A stretch of DNA of 64,000 nucleotides from CAVROP01 sp050008495. GTDB lineage: Bacteria; Acidobacteriota; Terriglobia; UBA7540. The notes beneath the pieces are model-generated. The model was given only the letters and a program-made list of their open reading frames with translations. It had not been told where the DNA came from and did not search any database. The stretch is taken from positions 62,001 to 126,000 of the forward strand of contig JBEKMN010000004.1 of assembly GCA_050008495.1 (NCBI GenBank), written 5' to 3'. Of the stretch, positions 11,793 to 20,558 are shown piece after piece. The translations under genes and the position numbers were made by a program. Every line of letters begins with the position of its first letter. Position 1 is the stretch's first letter.

Positions 11793-12254
11793 TTACAATC
11801 CCTGTTCGAGAGTGGTTTGTGGATGCACAACAGTGATACCGGAGTACCGAGTGAAATCGCGGATGTTTAAGGTGAGCAGGTGTGCGATGCCATGAACGTG
11901 CATCGAGGCAACCAATCGCGCATCATGGACCTGCGCTCCAGAAACGGACTGAGCCAGCACGAGGCGCCGCCATTCGGCGTGGATGAGTTCGTTGTCGGGT
12001 AACAGCGTGAACGCGCGCTCCACTCGCCGGGCGCGTTCATCAGCTTCCGTCGGTGCCAGGCCATATCCGTTCCGGCCTGACGGGCGTGTGCAGACGTTCC
12101 AGAACTCAACGATGTTTTGAGGGACGTAGCAGAGTCGCTCGCCCCGCGCCTTCAAGGTCTGAACAGCCCTCCGAACCAGCGGGAATTCCGGGTCGTTCGA
12201 TTTGACGAGGCGCAAGAGAATGTTCGTGTCGACCAGGTACAATAAGCCGGCCAT
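11793..12254 (-). CDS. vapC: PIN-domain ribonuclease toxin (VapC type)
   Basis: 153 residues with all four acidic PIN residues in place: D9 (YLVDTNILL), E50 (IVEFWNV), D111 (VHDARLVA) and D133 (NIRDFTRY). Such toxins cut structured RNAs, often tRNA or rRNA, using Mg2+. Its ATG overlaps the stop of the upstream antitoxin gene by one base (TGATG), which shows translational coupling. It is the last gene of a three-gene minus-strand accessory set. Confidence 0.88.
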   Translation of the reverse strand: MAGLLYLVDTNILLRLVKSNDPEFPLVRRAVQTLKARGERLCYVPQNIVEFWNVCTRPSGRNGYGLAPTEADERARRVERAFTLLPDNELIHAEWRRLVLAQSVSGAQVHDARLVASMHVHGIAHLLTLNIRDFTRYSGITVVHPQTTLEQGL

Positions 12255-12508
12255 CAGTCGTGATCCCGGTAGATGCTCGCCCGGGTCAAAGCCTCGGGTG
12301 GCAGGTAGGGAAGTCTGTCGGAGCCTTCCGCGAGAGCATCGAGCTCGACCTCGAATTGCTCAAGATTGAGCGTTTGCAGCGAATCCTCCATCGCGGCCTG
12401 CTGCTGGAGCACGCTTTGGACATAGGTGTCCAGTTGCAGGCCCAACTCCCGAGCCTGAGCCGCCAATTTTGCTTCGATGTCGGGAGGTAGGTTCAAAGTT
12501 ATCGCCAT
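12254..12508 (-). CDS. vapB: VapB-type antitoxin
   Basis: 84 residues from the internal ATG (MAITLNLPPDIEAKLAAQA). This ribbon-helix-helix-like start is typical of antitoxins and is followed by an acidic, toxin-binding C-terminal part (LEQFEVELDALAEGSD). A longer TTG-started version adds 24 residues of no clear character. Coupled to vapC by a one-base overlap. It should neutralise the toxin and repress the operon. Confidence 0.8.
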   Translation of the reverse strand: MAITLNLPPDIEAKLAAQARELGLQLDTYVQSVLQQQAAMEDSLQTLNLEQFEVELDALAEGSDRLPYLPPEALTRASIYRDHD

Positions 12509-12587
12509 AAGATCCTCGTTCTTCACCTTCGAGTTGAGTTTATCGTCTGGATGCTTCGGTGTCCACGGACTTGCGCCCAATGCTCAG

Positions 12588-13472
12588 TCAGTCCGCATCA
12601 ACACGGAAGTGAGGGACACCGAGACCTCCCGGGTTCGCAAGTATCCATTCCGTAGAGATGATTCCGTCAGTAATTGGCCACTTCGTCAGGCGGACAAACG
12701 GGACTTTCGGAAAGAAGCCGATCCGCAACGGCCGCGCCGCTTGCGGGTGCAGGATGCCATAAACCTCGCTTTTGTCGCCATACACCGCAATCAGCAGGAT
12801 TGCCGATATGGTCTGACGACAAGGGAGGACAGTTCGCCCGTCATCGGCGATCCTCAGGAACACCGAGCTTCGAAGGTCTGTGCATTGCCTCCCAGGTCCG
12901 GGACTCCCGATTCCGGCGACAATCCGGGGTTCTGAAGTGAGCGCCCATTCTGCTGCTCCTGTGTTGAAGAGAGCCCCTACCCCGGCGTGACTGGACGCCA
13001 CCGCGAGGACCCGAGGCATCGCGTGGCCACCCAATTGCGTCGTCTTGTCCTTTACCTTGTTGCAGATTGACTTTGTGAGTAATGAAAATGGTCCTCCGCT
13101 TATGTCGTCGGGCAACTGATTGGGGATATCCGAACGCCTGGTTACCGCGTCCGGGTCGAGACATGTTGCTTCCACCACAAATCGGTCCTCGGGAGAGGGC
13201 TTAATGACCCGTCGAAGGCCGAAATTCAGGGCCGAGCCCGCGCATATGAAATCCGGACCGCCGACTTCAACGTCTTCGTTTATCTCGGGGCTCAAATGAA
13301 GTCTCTGAAGCAGGCCAAACACAATCGCTTCGGCCATGGCACCCTCATGGTTAGCGACGAGGAGTGACTCGAAGCGCTTGCAGTTGGAAGCATGCTTCCG
13401 CGACAAATACTCAGCATAGGAGCCGATCATTCCGTCGATATTGGCAGGTCTGAAGCTCATTCTGGTGCGCAT
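12588..13472 (-). CDS. Hypothetical protein, possible PD-(D/E)XK nuclease-like fold
   Basis: 294 residues, soluble. The middle holds VGGPDFIC, then about 20 residues later RFVVEATCL, and then LLTKSICNKVKDKTTQLGG followed by a hydrophobic strand. This order (PD, hydrophobic-E-x-x, K/Q-rich helix) resembles restriction-endonuclease-like proteins. However, the ExK lysine is replaced by Thr, so catalysis is doubtful. The C-terminal third has ISAILLIAVYGDKSEVYG. It lies 79 bp upstream of vapB on the same strand and may share its transcript. Family not recognised with certainty. Confidence 0.5.
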   Translation of the reverse strand: MRTRMSFRPANIDGMIGSYAEYLSRKHASNCKRFESLLVANHEGAMAEAIVFGLLQRLHLSPEINEDVEVGGPDFICAGSALNFGLRRVIKPSPEDRFVVEATCLDPDAVTRRSDIPNQLPDDISGGPFSLLTKSICNKVKDKTTQLGGHAMPRVLAVASSHAGVGALFNTGAAEWALTSEPRIVAGIGSPGPGRQCTDLRSSVFLRIADDGRTVLPCRQTISAILLIAVYGDKSEVYGILHPQAARPLRIGFFPKVPFVRLTKWPITDGIISTEWILANPGGLGVPHFRVDAD

Positions 13473-13676
13473 GGGTCATTTTACCACCCTTATAGGCGCG
13501 GCGTGTGCCGCTGCTGCCCACGACTCCGCCCGGGGATTGACGGGGCACCCGTTGCCAACCCTCGCACGGGAAGCTGCTTCTACGGCTTTCTTCGTCGCAT
13601 GTCTCGCGGAATAAGGCCTGCCAGGTCGCCGGCTCAAGCAGTTCGATGGTAAGATTAGAGCTTCACGATCTCGTCG
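13473..13676. other. Spacer between divergent accessory genes and M16 pair
   Basis: No gene seen. Composition is similar to the surroundings. It should carry promoters in both directions. Confidence 0.4.
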
Positions 13677-13729
13677 CCGACCTTCAGGTCAGCAGGAGGG
13701 CGGCATGCCGACCTGAAGGTCGGCGCTAC
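13677..13729. repeat. REP-like palindrome ending GGTCGGCGCTAC
   Basis: GCCGACCTTCAGGTC and GACCTGAAGGTCGGC form a stem around a short loop, ending in GCGCTAC. Related copies are at 26089-26117, 41705-41727 and 58768-58816. Confidence 0.75.
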
Positions 13730-13743
13730 GCGTCAGGAGCAGG

Positions 13744-15141
13744 TTGTCCAGAATCTTCCACAAAGCCCACATCGCGCGTTTGGTTCTTGTTACGGCTGGT
13801 CTCTCTGTTCTGGGAGGGAGTTGTTGGCAAGCGAAAGGCGCGGTCACTCTGCCGCATACTACGGTCCGGCAACTGACCCTTCCGAATGGTCTGAGCGCCT
13901 GTCTTATTGAAGACCAGCAATCGCCGGTGGTGGACGTGCAAGTCTGGTACCACGTGGGCTCGAAGAATGAGGTCCCCGGTAGGACGGGTTTTGCCCACTT
14001 GTTCGAGCACCTGATGTTTGACGGGACGACGAACATCGGTGCGGAGGACTTCTCGGACTACATCATCCGCTCCGGGGGCATCGACAACGCCTACACGACC
14101 GAGGACACAACCGTCTTCTGGGAGACAACTCCCAGCTCGCAGCTCCCTGTGGTTCTGTGGCTGGAGGCTGACCGGATGCGCAGCCTGGACATTACGCAAT
14201 CGGTTTTCAACAACGAAAGGGAAGTGGTGGAAGAAGAGAGACGCCTGAAGTTCGATAACCCGCCGTACGGCACGGTCGTGGAGACCCTCTATCAACACGC
14301 CTATAGCGTGCATCCCTACCAGCACATGACGATTGGCAGCATGCATGACCTGGACAATGCACGGATCGAGGACATAAAAGACTTCTACGACACGTACTAC
14401 GTGCCTAACAACGCCACGCTGGTGATTGTCGGCGATCTGGATCCGAACGAGACGGAATCCATGATCCAGAAGTATTTCGGCCCCCTCGCGCGGGGAGCGC
14501 GCCTTCCTGCAAATCACATCCAACAGGAACCGCCTCAGACCGCCAAGCGAGTGGTGAAACTCGATTTGAACGTGGCGCTTCCCGCCTTTATCGAGGGTTA
14601 CCATATGCCGGCGGACGGAACCCCGGATGCCTATCCTTTGCGGCTGGCATCCAACATCCTCTCGGAGGGCGAGAGTTCGCGGATCTACCGCCGGCTGGTC
14701 TATGACAAGCAGATTGCCCTGGAGGCGGAGAGCACCGGCAACTTCACCGAAGATCCCAACCTCTTTTTTGTTTTTGCCGTCTTGAACCAGGGCCACGCGC
14801 CGGCTGAGGGTGAGGCTGAGGTCGAGGCGGAGTTGACGCGGCTGAAGAGCCAGTTGGTCACTGATGCCGAGCTGGAGAAAGCCAAGAACGAAACCCTGCG
14901 CGATTTCATTCTGAGCCGGCAGACGGTGCAAACACGGGGCGAGGAACTGGGCTATGCGGCGGTGGTTCTGAAGGATGCAAATTTGGTCAACACGGAGCTG
15001 GCCCGGTTCCTGGCGGTGACGCCGGCGGATATTCAGCGTGTGGCCCAGAAGTATTTTGTGCCGGAGAATATGACGCTGGTGGAAGTGTATCCGAAGAATG
15101 CGCAAGGCGGCCAGCGAGGGAGTGGGGCAGGAGCTGAATGA
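13744..15141 (+). CDS. M16-family zinc metallopeptidase, catalytic partner
   Basis: 465 residues with an N-terminal signal segment (ARLVLVTAGLSVLGGSC, possibly lipobox-like). The inverted zinc motif HLFEH (H85, E88, H89) is followed about 70 residues later by NNEREVVEEER, which supplies the third ligand glutamate. The second, inactive-type half of the M16 clamshell follows (about 240-430). It is probably an exported processing peptidase in the periplasm. The TTG start is chosen because GGAG lies just before it and no ATG precedes the signal segment. The next gene encodes a zinc-motif-lacking M16 protein, so the two likely form an alpha/beta heterodimer. Confidence 0.85.
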   Translation: MSRIFHKAHIARLVLVTAGLSVLGGSCWQAKGAVTLPHTTVRQLTLPNGLSACLIEDQQSPVVDVQVWYHVGSKNEVPGRTGFAHLFEHLMFDGTTNIGAEDFSDYIIRSGGIDNAYTTEDTTVFWETTPSSQLPVVLWLEADRMRSLDITQSVFNNEREVVEEERRLKFDNPPYGTVVETLYQHAYSVHPYQHMTIGSMHDLDNARIEDIKDFYDTYYVPNNATLVIVGDLDPNETESMIQKYFGPLARGARLPANHIQQEPPQTAKRVVKLDLNVALPAFIEGYHMPADGTPDAYPLRLASNILSEGESSRIYRRLVYDKQIALEAESTGNFTEDPNLFFVFAVLNQGHAPAEGEAEVEAELTRLKSQLVTDAELEKAKNETLRDFILSRQTVQTRGEELGYAAVVLKDANLVNTELARFLAVTPADIQRVAQKYFVPENMTLVEVYPKNAQGGQRGSGAGAE

Positions 15142-15193
15142 ACGGGTGAGGGATTTCTTCGCCTCTTCGTTGCCCGAGGAAAGGGCGAATTCA

Positions 15194-15299
15194 AATGGCA
15201 AATGGCAAATGGCAAAATTCAAATGGTTTGCAATTTGGGAATTGTCAAATCGCAAAGCCTTTACCATTTGACCTTTGCCATTTGCCATTTGAACTGTTC
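15194..15299. repeat. Self-complementary tandem-word element (CAAATGGCAAATGG)
   Basis: The left arm repeats aaatggc; the right arm repeats the complement (tttgccatttgcc). Because the arms are complementary, an ORF starting Met-Ala-Asn-Gly-Lys opens on both strands. It lies between the M16 genes and runs into the N-terminal coding part of the second one if the first ATG is used. Confidence 0.8.
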
Positions 15300-16739
15300 T
15301 CGATCTTCGCCTTCACCTTGAGAGGCTTGGTCTCCTCTACCCTCTGCCTTGCAGTTCTGTTATTTGCCGCCTTGTCATCGGCTCGTGAGTTTCCCCCTGC
15401 GGCCTTGCCTCCCAAGCCGCTGGTTCTTCCCTCGCCGGAGTTGCGCGTCCTTCCCAATGGCCTGAAGCTGGTGGCCGTTGAAAGACGTGCGCTTCCTCTC
15501 GTGACGCTGCGCCTGATGGTAAAATCGGGCGCGGAATCAGATCCGGCTACGCTGCCGGGAACGGCTCAACTGGTGGCCGCGTTGCTGACGGAGGGGACTC
15601 CGACGCGCACGGCAGGCCAAATCTCCGAGGCGATTGATTCAATCGGCGGGTTGGTCGATACGGGGGCCGGTTGGGACGAATCGTACATAAGTCTGAGCGT
15701 CCTGAACGACCATGAGGAGTTGGCTTTCGATCTTCTCTCCGACATGGTGATGCATTCCACCTTTGCGCCCGCGGAGGTCGATCGCAAGCGCCGGCAGACT
15801 CTTTCGGGCCTCGAGGTGGTTCGCGACGACCCCGACTACGTCGCCGATACTGCCTTGAGGCGCCTTGCCTTCTCCGGGACTCCGTACGGCCACCCCGAAG
15901 ATGGAACCCTAGCTTCGGTGCGCCACATTGCCCCGGAAGACCTTCGAGCCTTCTACGCGGCCCATTATCAGCCCTCAAACGCCGTGCTCGCTATCGTCGG
16001 AGACATCCGTGCCCCCGAGGCCTTTGAGCGCGCCCAAAAGTGGTTTGGCGCCTGGGCCAACCCAACCCCGCCTTCCGTGCCCGCTGCCTCGTCGGAGGCC
16101 GGCAGACACCGGATTCTTGCCATCGACAAACCGGATGCGGTTCAAACCGAGATTCGCATCGCCAATCTCGGAGCGCCGCGAGCGGACCCGGATTACCTGG
16201 CGCTGAGCGTTGCGGACCAGATTCTGGGTGGACCTTCTGAGAACCGGCTCTTTAAGGCCTTGCGCAGCCACCAGGGCCTGACTTACGGGGCTTCGAGTGA
16301 ACTTCTCTCCTATCGGACAGCGGGCGTCTGGCAGTGCAAGACCTTTACACGCACTCCGGAGACTTTGAAAAGCCTTCGGCTGGCCCTCGAACAGATTAAG
16401 CAGATGCATGACCACCCGATCACGCCCCAGGAACTCGAAACGGCGCAGGGATACTTGATTGGGCATCTCGCACTGGATTTTGAGTCTTCGGAAAATATTG
16501 CCAGTCACACACTGGAACTTTTGGTTTACAATCTGCCCCTGGACTATTGGAATCGCTTTCCGGAGAAGATCCGAGCCCTGACCACCGAGGAGGTGTGGAA
16601 CGCCGCCGGCCGTCGCCTGGCGCCCGAGAACAACATCATCGTCTTGGTGGGTAATCTTTCGGGGTTCGAGAAAGACTTGAAGAAGCTGGGGCCGATGGAA
16701 TTCGTTCCCCTGGCCAACGTGGACTTGGGGGCGCAGTAA
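15195..16739 (+). CDS. M16-family peptidase-like protein, non-catalytic partner
   Basis: Up to 514 residues. The M16 fold is clear (LPNGLKLVAVERRALPLVTL, then GTPTRTAGQISEAIDSIGG and a second half with FGAWANP and QTEIRIANLGAP). The position of HxxEH reads QLVAALLTE, so the zinc ligands are missing. It should serve as substrate-binding partner of the upstream catalytic protein. The first 40 residues from the ATG at 15195 are encoded by word-repeat DNA. A TTG at 15318 in the same frame gives a cleaner signal peptide (LRGLVSSTLCLAVLLFAALSSA) and is probably the true start. Confidence 0.8.
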   Translation: MANGKWQNSNGLQFGNCQIAKPLPFDLCHLPFELFSIFAFTLRGLVSSTLCLAVLLFAALSSAREFPPAALPPKPLVLPSPELRVLPNGLKLVAVERRALPLVTLRLMVKSGAESDPATLPGTAQLVAALLTEGTPTRTAGQISEAIDSIGGLVDTGAGWDESYISLSVLNDHEELAFDLLSDMVMHSTFAPAEVDRKRRQTLSGLEVVRDDPDYVADTALRRLAFSGTPYGHPEDGTLASVRHIAPEDLRAFYAAHYQPSNAVLAIVGDIRAPEAFERAQKWFGAWANPTPPSVPAASSEAGRHRILAIDKPDAVQTEIRIANLGAPRADPDYLALSVADQILGGPSENRLFKALRSHQGLTYGASSELLSYRTAGVWQCKTFTRTPETLKSLRLALEQIKQMHDHPITPQELETAQGYLIGHLALDFESSENIASHTLELLVYNLPLDYWNRFPEKIRALTTEEVWNAAGRRLAPENNIIVLVGNLSGFEKDLKKLGPMEFVPLANVDLGAQ

Positions 16740-16786
16740 GCTCCACGACCAAAGCGTCCGCCAGTGTCCCGAGTCGGTATCATGCG

Positions 16787-17764
16787 ATGAAAAACCTGGG
16801 CCTGTTTGCAATCGGAGTCCTTGCTCTATGCGCCGTGGCGGAGGCCGTGATTCTGCTTCAGGTTCATCCGGACCCGGTCCGGCTGGGAGCCATCTTATTA
16901 AGTCTTGGCCTGATTCTGTGCGCATTTGTGGGATTGGCACAGCAGAGCCTGGTGCGCCACCTGCGGCAGCGCGCGGTGGAGTCGGTATGGGCAGCCGCAA
17001 CCTTGCCATTGCTGCTGCTGATCCCGTACCTCGTGTACGCCTTTGGAACGCGCTCTTTCACGTTTCTGGGGGCGGGGAAGCTGCTGGCCTATATTCTAGC
17101 GCCTAGCTTGTTGCTGCTTCCTGATCGCCTGCACCGTCCGCCGCTCATCGGATGGCGGGACGTGGTGGCCATGCTGGCGTTGGCGTTGCCCGTCGCCGCC
17201 AATTGGTTAACGGGGATATGGACCTGGCCGTTCGACCTTTACTTTTTCCGTCCTCTGTTTTGCGTGTGCGTGGGCGTGTACGCGTTTGCGGTGGTCCGCA
17301 ATCTGGAAGGCGTAGGTTACCGGCTGTTATGGCGTAAACCGGACGTGGCGGACGGGGTCGCCAATTTTCTGGGGTTTTGTGTATTCGGCATCCCGCTGGG
17401 GTTGTTGCTGCATTTCATCCACCCCCACTTCTCGAGCGCCTCGTTCGGGCAGATCCCGCTGCAGTTCTTTGCCATCTACTTCACGATTGCCATTCCGGAG
17501 GAACTGCTGTTCCGGGGGATCCTGCAAAACCTCTTGTGCCAAAGCATCCGGGGAGGACCGCGCGGCGTCTACGGCTTGCTGATTGCTTCCGTGATATTCG
17601 GGGCGTCGCATCTCCATCACGCTCCGGTTCCCAACTGGCGATACGCGATTATGGCCACCGTGGCGGGAATCTTCTACGGATACACATTTAGAAACCGGCA
17701 GAGGATTTCCGCTTCCGCTTTGACCCACGCACTGGTCGACACGGCATGGCATTTTTGGTTTTGA
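16787..17764 (+). CDS. CPBP-family intramembrane glutamic/metalloprotease
   Basis: 325 residues with about eight membrane helices. The family motifs are all present in the C-terminal third: IPEELLFRGILQNLL (about residues 235-249), FGASHLHH (about 271-278) and THALVDTAWHFWF at the end. The conserved EE, R, H and H side chains form the active site facing the membrane interior. CPBP (CAAX/ABI) enzymes process prenylated or other membrane substrates, or act in bacteriocin self-immunity; the substrate here is unknown. It follows the M16 pair by 47 bp and could share its transcript. Confidence 0.88.
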   Translation: MKNLGLFAIGVLALCAVAEAVILLQVHPDPVRLGAILLSLGLILCAFVGLAQQSLVRHLRQRAVESVWAAATLPLLLLIPYLVYAFGTRSFTFLGAGKLLAYILAPSLLLLPDRLHRPPLIGWRDVVAMLALALPVAANWLTGIWTWPFDLYFFRPLFCVCVGVYAFAVVRNLEGVGYRLLWRKPDVADGVANFLGFCVFGIPLGLLLHFIHPHFSSASFGQIPLQFFAIYFTIAIPEELLFRGILQNLLCQSIRGGPRGVYGLLIASVIFGASHLHHAPVPNWRYAIMATVAGIFYGYTFRNRQRISASALTHALVDTAWHFWF

Positions 17765-17772
17765 AGGGCAGT

Positions 17773-17853
17773 CAAGAGTCGAGAGTCAAAAGTCGAAAGC
17801 CGAAAGTCAAAGGGGTTGCTCTCGACTCTCGACTTTCAACTCTCGACTTCTTC
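17773..17853. repeat. Tandem-word element (GAGAGTCGAAAGTC)
   Basis: Left arm words agtcaag, agtcgag, agtcaaa, agtcgaa, agccgaa, agtcaaa; right arm words ctcgactctc, gactttc, aactctc, gacttc are the complement. It begins about 9 bp after the CPBP stop. Same word as 42980-43147. Confidence 0.8.
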
Positions 17854-17926
17854 TGGACGTAACTCCCTGACCCGCTGTAAAATGCCTCGATAGTCTATTT
17901 CATGAGATTGAACAAGGAGCAAATGC

Positions 17927-18337
17927 ATGAAGATGAGGAAGATGATTCCTTTCGTTCTGAGCCTGGGTATATTGTGCGTGGCGGGCTTCGCGCTAGCGCA
18001 AGAGCAGTCGCAAGCGAAGAAACCCAAGCCCGGCCCTTTGACGGGAACGTGGGAGTGCACGGCGCACGGGGGCTCGCAAGGTGATATGCCGTTCACTCTG
18101 TATCTCGAGCAGACCAAGGATTCGTTGACGGGGTCGGTTTCTTCGCCCATGGGCGGGACCCAGATCAGTGCCGGAACGGTTAAGAAAGACGACGTTGAAA
18201 TCCACATCGACACGCCGCAAGGCAACTACCAACTAACCGCCAAAATCAAGAAGGGTGAGCTTTCCGGCAAGTGGACAAGCGACACCGAAAACGGCACCTG
18301 GGAAGGCAAAAAACAGGCCGCGGCCGAGAGCAAATAG
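17927..18337 (+). CDS. Small exported hypothetical protein, 136 aa
   Basis: N-terminal signal peptide MKMRKMIPFVLSLGILCVAG then FALAQ, probably cut after ALA. The mature part is a small beta-rich domain (GPLTGTWECTAHG, PFTLYLEQTKDSLTGSVSSP, GELSGKWTSD) reminiscent of lipocalin-like or beta-barrel small-ligand domains seen in many exported Acidobacteriota proteins. Function unknown. The gene is followed by a strong intrinsic terminator. Confidence 0.7.
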   Translation: MKMRKMIPFVLSLGILCVAGFALAQEQSQAKKPKPGPLTGTWECTAHGGSQGDMPFTLYLEQTKDSLTGSVSSPMGGTQISAGTVKKDDVEIHIDTPQGNYQLTAKIKKGELSGKWTSDTENGTWEGKKQAAAESK

Positions 18338-18384
18338 CTTTGTCCTTCCGAGCAGGCCGCGTTGGTGAGACAGGGATAAGGTAG

Positions 18385-18417
18385 CGCGGACCCCCGATGC
18401 TGGGGTCCGCGGTTTTT
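18385..18417 (+). terminator. Rho-independent terminator
   Basis: A perfect 10-bp stem CGCGGACCCC/GGGGTCCGCG with a 7-nt loop, followed by G and five T. It ends the transcript of the 136-aa gene and insulates proBA. Confidence 0.8.
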
Positions 18418-18488
18418 CCCAAGCGGGCGTAGTGTATCGCCTCCCAATGACTCTACGCCATTTTCATTTCACGGGGCGATTCGAGCCC

Positions 18489-19259
18489 ATGCGTGTAGTC
18501 ATCAAAATCGGGACCAGCTTGATCGCCCCGGATGGGCAGATCAACTTCACTTGGATGCGGTCGTTGATCGATCAACTTGAACTGGCCCGTCATGAGTACG
18601 TCATCGTCAGCTCAGGCGCGATCGCCTGCGGAATGGATTCGCTGGGCATCAAGCGGCGGCCCAGGAAGTTGGGGCTGATGCAGGCCACCGCGGCGGTCGG
18701 CCAGAGCAGGCTGATGCACACCTACGAGCGGCTGCTATTTGGGAAGAAAGTGGTGGCCCAACTGCTCCTTTCGAGTGATGACTTTTCCTCTCCCCTCCGC
18801 TATCAAAACCTCTGCAAGACGCTCCGCCAGTTGCTGCGCATGAAAGTGCTGCCCATCGTGAACGAAAACGATAGCGTCTCAGTGCGCGAACTGGAAGGAG
18901 CGTTCGGTGATAACGACGAGCTGAGCGCCCTTGTAGCTTCCGCTTTAGGAGCGGACTGGCTGATCTTGCTGACCGACGTGGACGGTTTCTTCCGGTCCAG
19001 AGGCGTCTCGGGAAAACTTGACCTGGTGCGGGCCGTCCGTCGTGTCACACCCGCGATGGAAGCCGCCTGCAGCGGCAAAAGCCAGTTGGGGCGAGGCGGG
19101 ATGCGCTCCAAATTGCGAGCGGCACTGAGGGCCACGGCGGCGGGAATTCAGGTGGTGATTGCCAACGGAAACCATCCTGAGGTCATTCCCCTTGCCCTGC
19201 AGCGCCGCGTCGGGACCTATTTTGCGCCCTTGCGCGTTAAGGGTGAGAGCGCCTCATAA
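18489..19259 (+). CDS. proB: Glutamate 5-kinase without PUA domain
   Basis: 256 residues from ATG 18489. Amino-acid-kinase fold with MRVVIKIGTSLI, VSSGAIACGMDSLG, QATAAVGQSRLMHTYE, GDNDELSALVAS and LTDVDGF. It phosphorylates glutamate in the first step of proline synthesis. Many ProB proteins, such as that of E. coli at 367 residues, add a C-terminal PUA domain; it is absent here, with the stop following the kinase core. The upstream ATG at 18432 would add 19 residues not seen in the family. proA follows 63 bp downstream. Confidence 0.92.
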   Translation: MRVVIKIGTSLIAPDGQINFTWMRSLIDQLELARHEYVIVSSGAIACGMDSLGIKRRPRKLGLMQATAAVGQSRLMHTYERLLFGKKVVAQLLLSSDDFSSPLRYQNLCKTLRQLLRMKVLPIVNENDSVSVRELEGAFGDNDELSALVASALGADWLILLTDVDGFFRSRGVSGKLDLVRAVRRVTPAMEAACSGKSQLGRGGMRSKLRAALRATAAGIQVVIANGNHPEVIPLALQRRVGTYFAPLRVKGESAS

Positions 19260-19322
19260 TCGGTACAATGCCCTCTCCCCAAGGGAGAGGGCTACTTTGA
19301 GCACGATTTACGGCGATCCTTC

Positions 19323-20558
19323 ATGTCTAGTACGCTCGATAAACTGCGCAAAGCCCGGACGGCTGCTCCCAGCCTCGCCTTGCTGACTTCGCAGCCGAAG
19401 AATGCCATCCTCGAGGCGATGGCGGAGCTTTTGGCAGCGGGCCAGGAAACGATTCTGGCGGCCAACCGCGCCGATCTTGAATCCAACGAGCTGCGTCCCT
19501 CCAGCCGCGACCGGCTTCTGCTGAATCCCGCTCGCTTGGCCGACATGCTGGCGGGAATTCGGGCGGTCATCTCTTTGCCTGACCCGGTGGGCGAAGTCTT
19601 GGCCGAATGGGTTCGTCCCAACGGCCTGCGCATGCGGAAAGTGCGAGTGCCGCTGGGCGTTGTGGGCGTCATTTATGAGTCGCGGCCCAATGTGACGGTG
19701 GATGCGGCAGTGCTGGCGCTGAAAGCTGGGAATGCGGCGGTCCTGCGCGGAGGACGCGAGGCGGTTCACACCAATGAGCGGTTAGTGGAACTTCTCAACC
19801 AGGCGCCGGGGTTGCCGGAGGGAGCCATCGAGTTGCTGGATTCCCGTTCCCGTGACTCGGCGGCGGAACTCATGCGGGCGCGGGGCTATGTGGACGTCCT
19901 TGTGCCGCGCGGCGGAGCGGAGTTAATCAACCGTGTCGTGGAGCAGGCCACGGTGCCGGTGATCGAAACCGGGGCAGGGAATTGTCATGTTTATGTGGAC
20001 AAGGAAGCGGACTTCGAGCTTGCGGACCGCATCGTGATCAATGCCAAGACGCAGCGGCCTTCGGTGTGCAACGCCGCGGAAAAGCTGATCGTGCACCGCG
20101 ACATCGCGGCCGAATACGTCCCCAGAATTGTCGAGCGGTTGCGCGCCGCCGGGGTTGAGGTGCGGGGTGATGAGCAGACGCGCCGCCTGGCGGGCGAAGA
20201 GAAGGTTGGCGCCGCTTGTGCGGAGGATTGGCTCACCGAATACTCCGACTTGAAAATGGCCGTCGCGGTGGTGGGGAGCTTGGACGATGCCATCGCGCAC
20301 ATCAATCGTTACTCCACTCGCCATTCTGACGCTATCATCACCCGCGATGCCACGCGCGCACAGAGGTTTTTGGACCAGGTGGACTCGGCGGCGGTTTATT
20401 GGAACGCTTCCACGCGCTTCACGGATGGGGGAGAGTTCGGCTTAGGCGCCGAAATGGGTATCAGCACCCAAAAGCTCCATTGCCGCGGCCCGTTTGCCTT
20501 GCCGGAACTGACGTCCGTTAAATACCAGATCCTTGGGTCAGGACAGATAAGGCAGTGA
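19323..20558 (+). CDS. proA: Gamma-glutamyl phosphate reductase
   Basis: 411 residues, normal length. Aldehyde-dehydrogenase fold with GVVGVIYESRPNVTVDAA, LKAGNAAVLRGG, the catalytic-cysteine segment RPSVCNAAEKLIVH and the closing FGLGAEMGISTQKLH. It reduces glutamyl phosphate to glutamate semialdehyde with NADPH, the second step of proline synthesis, acting with ProB from the same operon. The last codons and stop (CAG TGA) are the first unit of the repeated word agtgacg in the following spacer. Confidence 0.94.
   Translation: MSSTLDKLRKARTAAPSLALLTSQPKNAILEAMAELLAAGQETILAANRADLESNELRPSSRDRLLLNPARLADMLAGIRAVISLPDPVGEVLAEWVRPNGLRMRKVRVPLGVVGVIYESRPNVTVDAAVLALKAGNAAVLRGGREAVHTNERLVELLNQAPGLPEGAIELLDSRSRDSAAELMRARGYVDVLVPRGGAELINRVVEQATVPVIETGAGNCHVYVDKEADFELADRIVINAKTQRPSVCNAAEKLIVHRDIAAEYVPRIVERLRAAGVEVRGDEQTRRLAGEEKVGAACAEDWLTEYSDLKMAVAVVGSLDDAIAHINRYSTRHSDAIITRDATRAQRFLDQVDSAAVYWNASTRFTDGGEFGLGAEMGISTQKLHCRGPFALPELTSVKYQILGSGQIRQ

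Noticed and set aside
13726..15288. Long minus-strand frame (520 residues) opposite the first M16 gene
   Set aside because: The plus strand codes for a clear zinc peptidase with conserved motifs. The antisense frame has no recognisable domain, and its start is repeat DNA.
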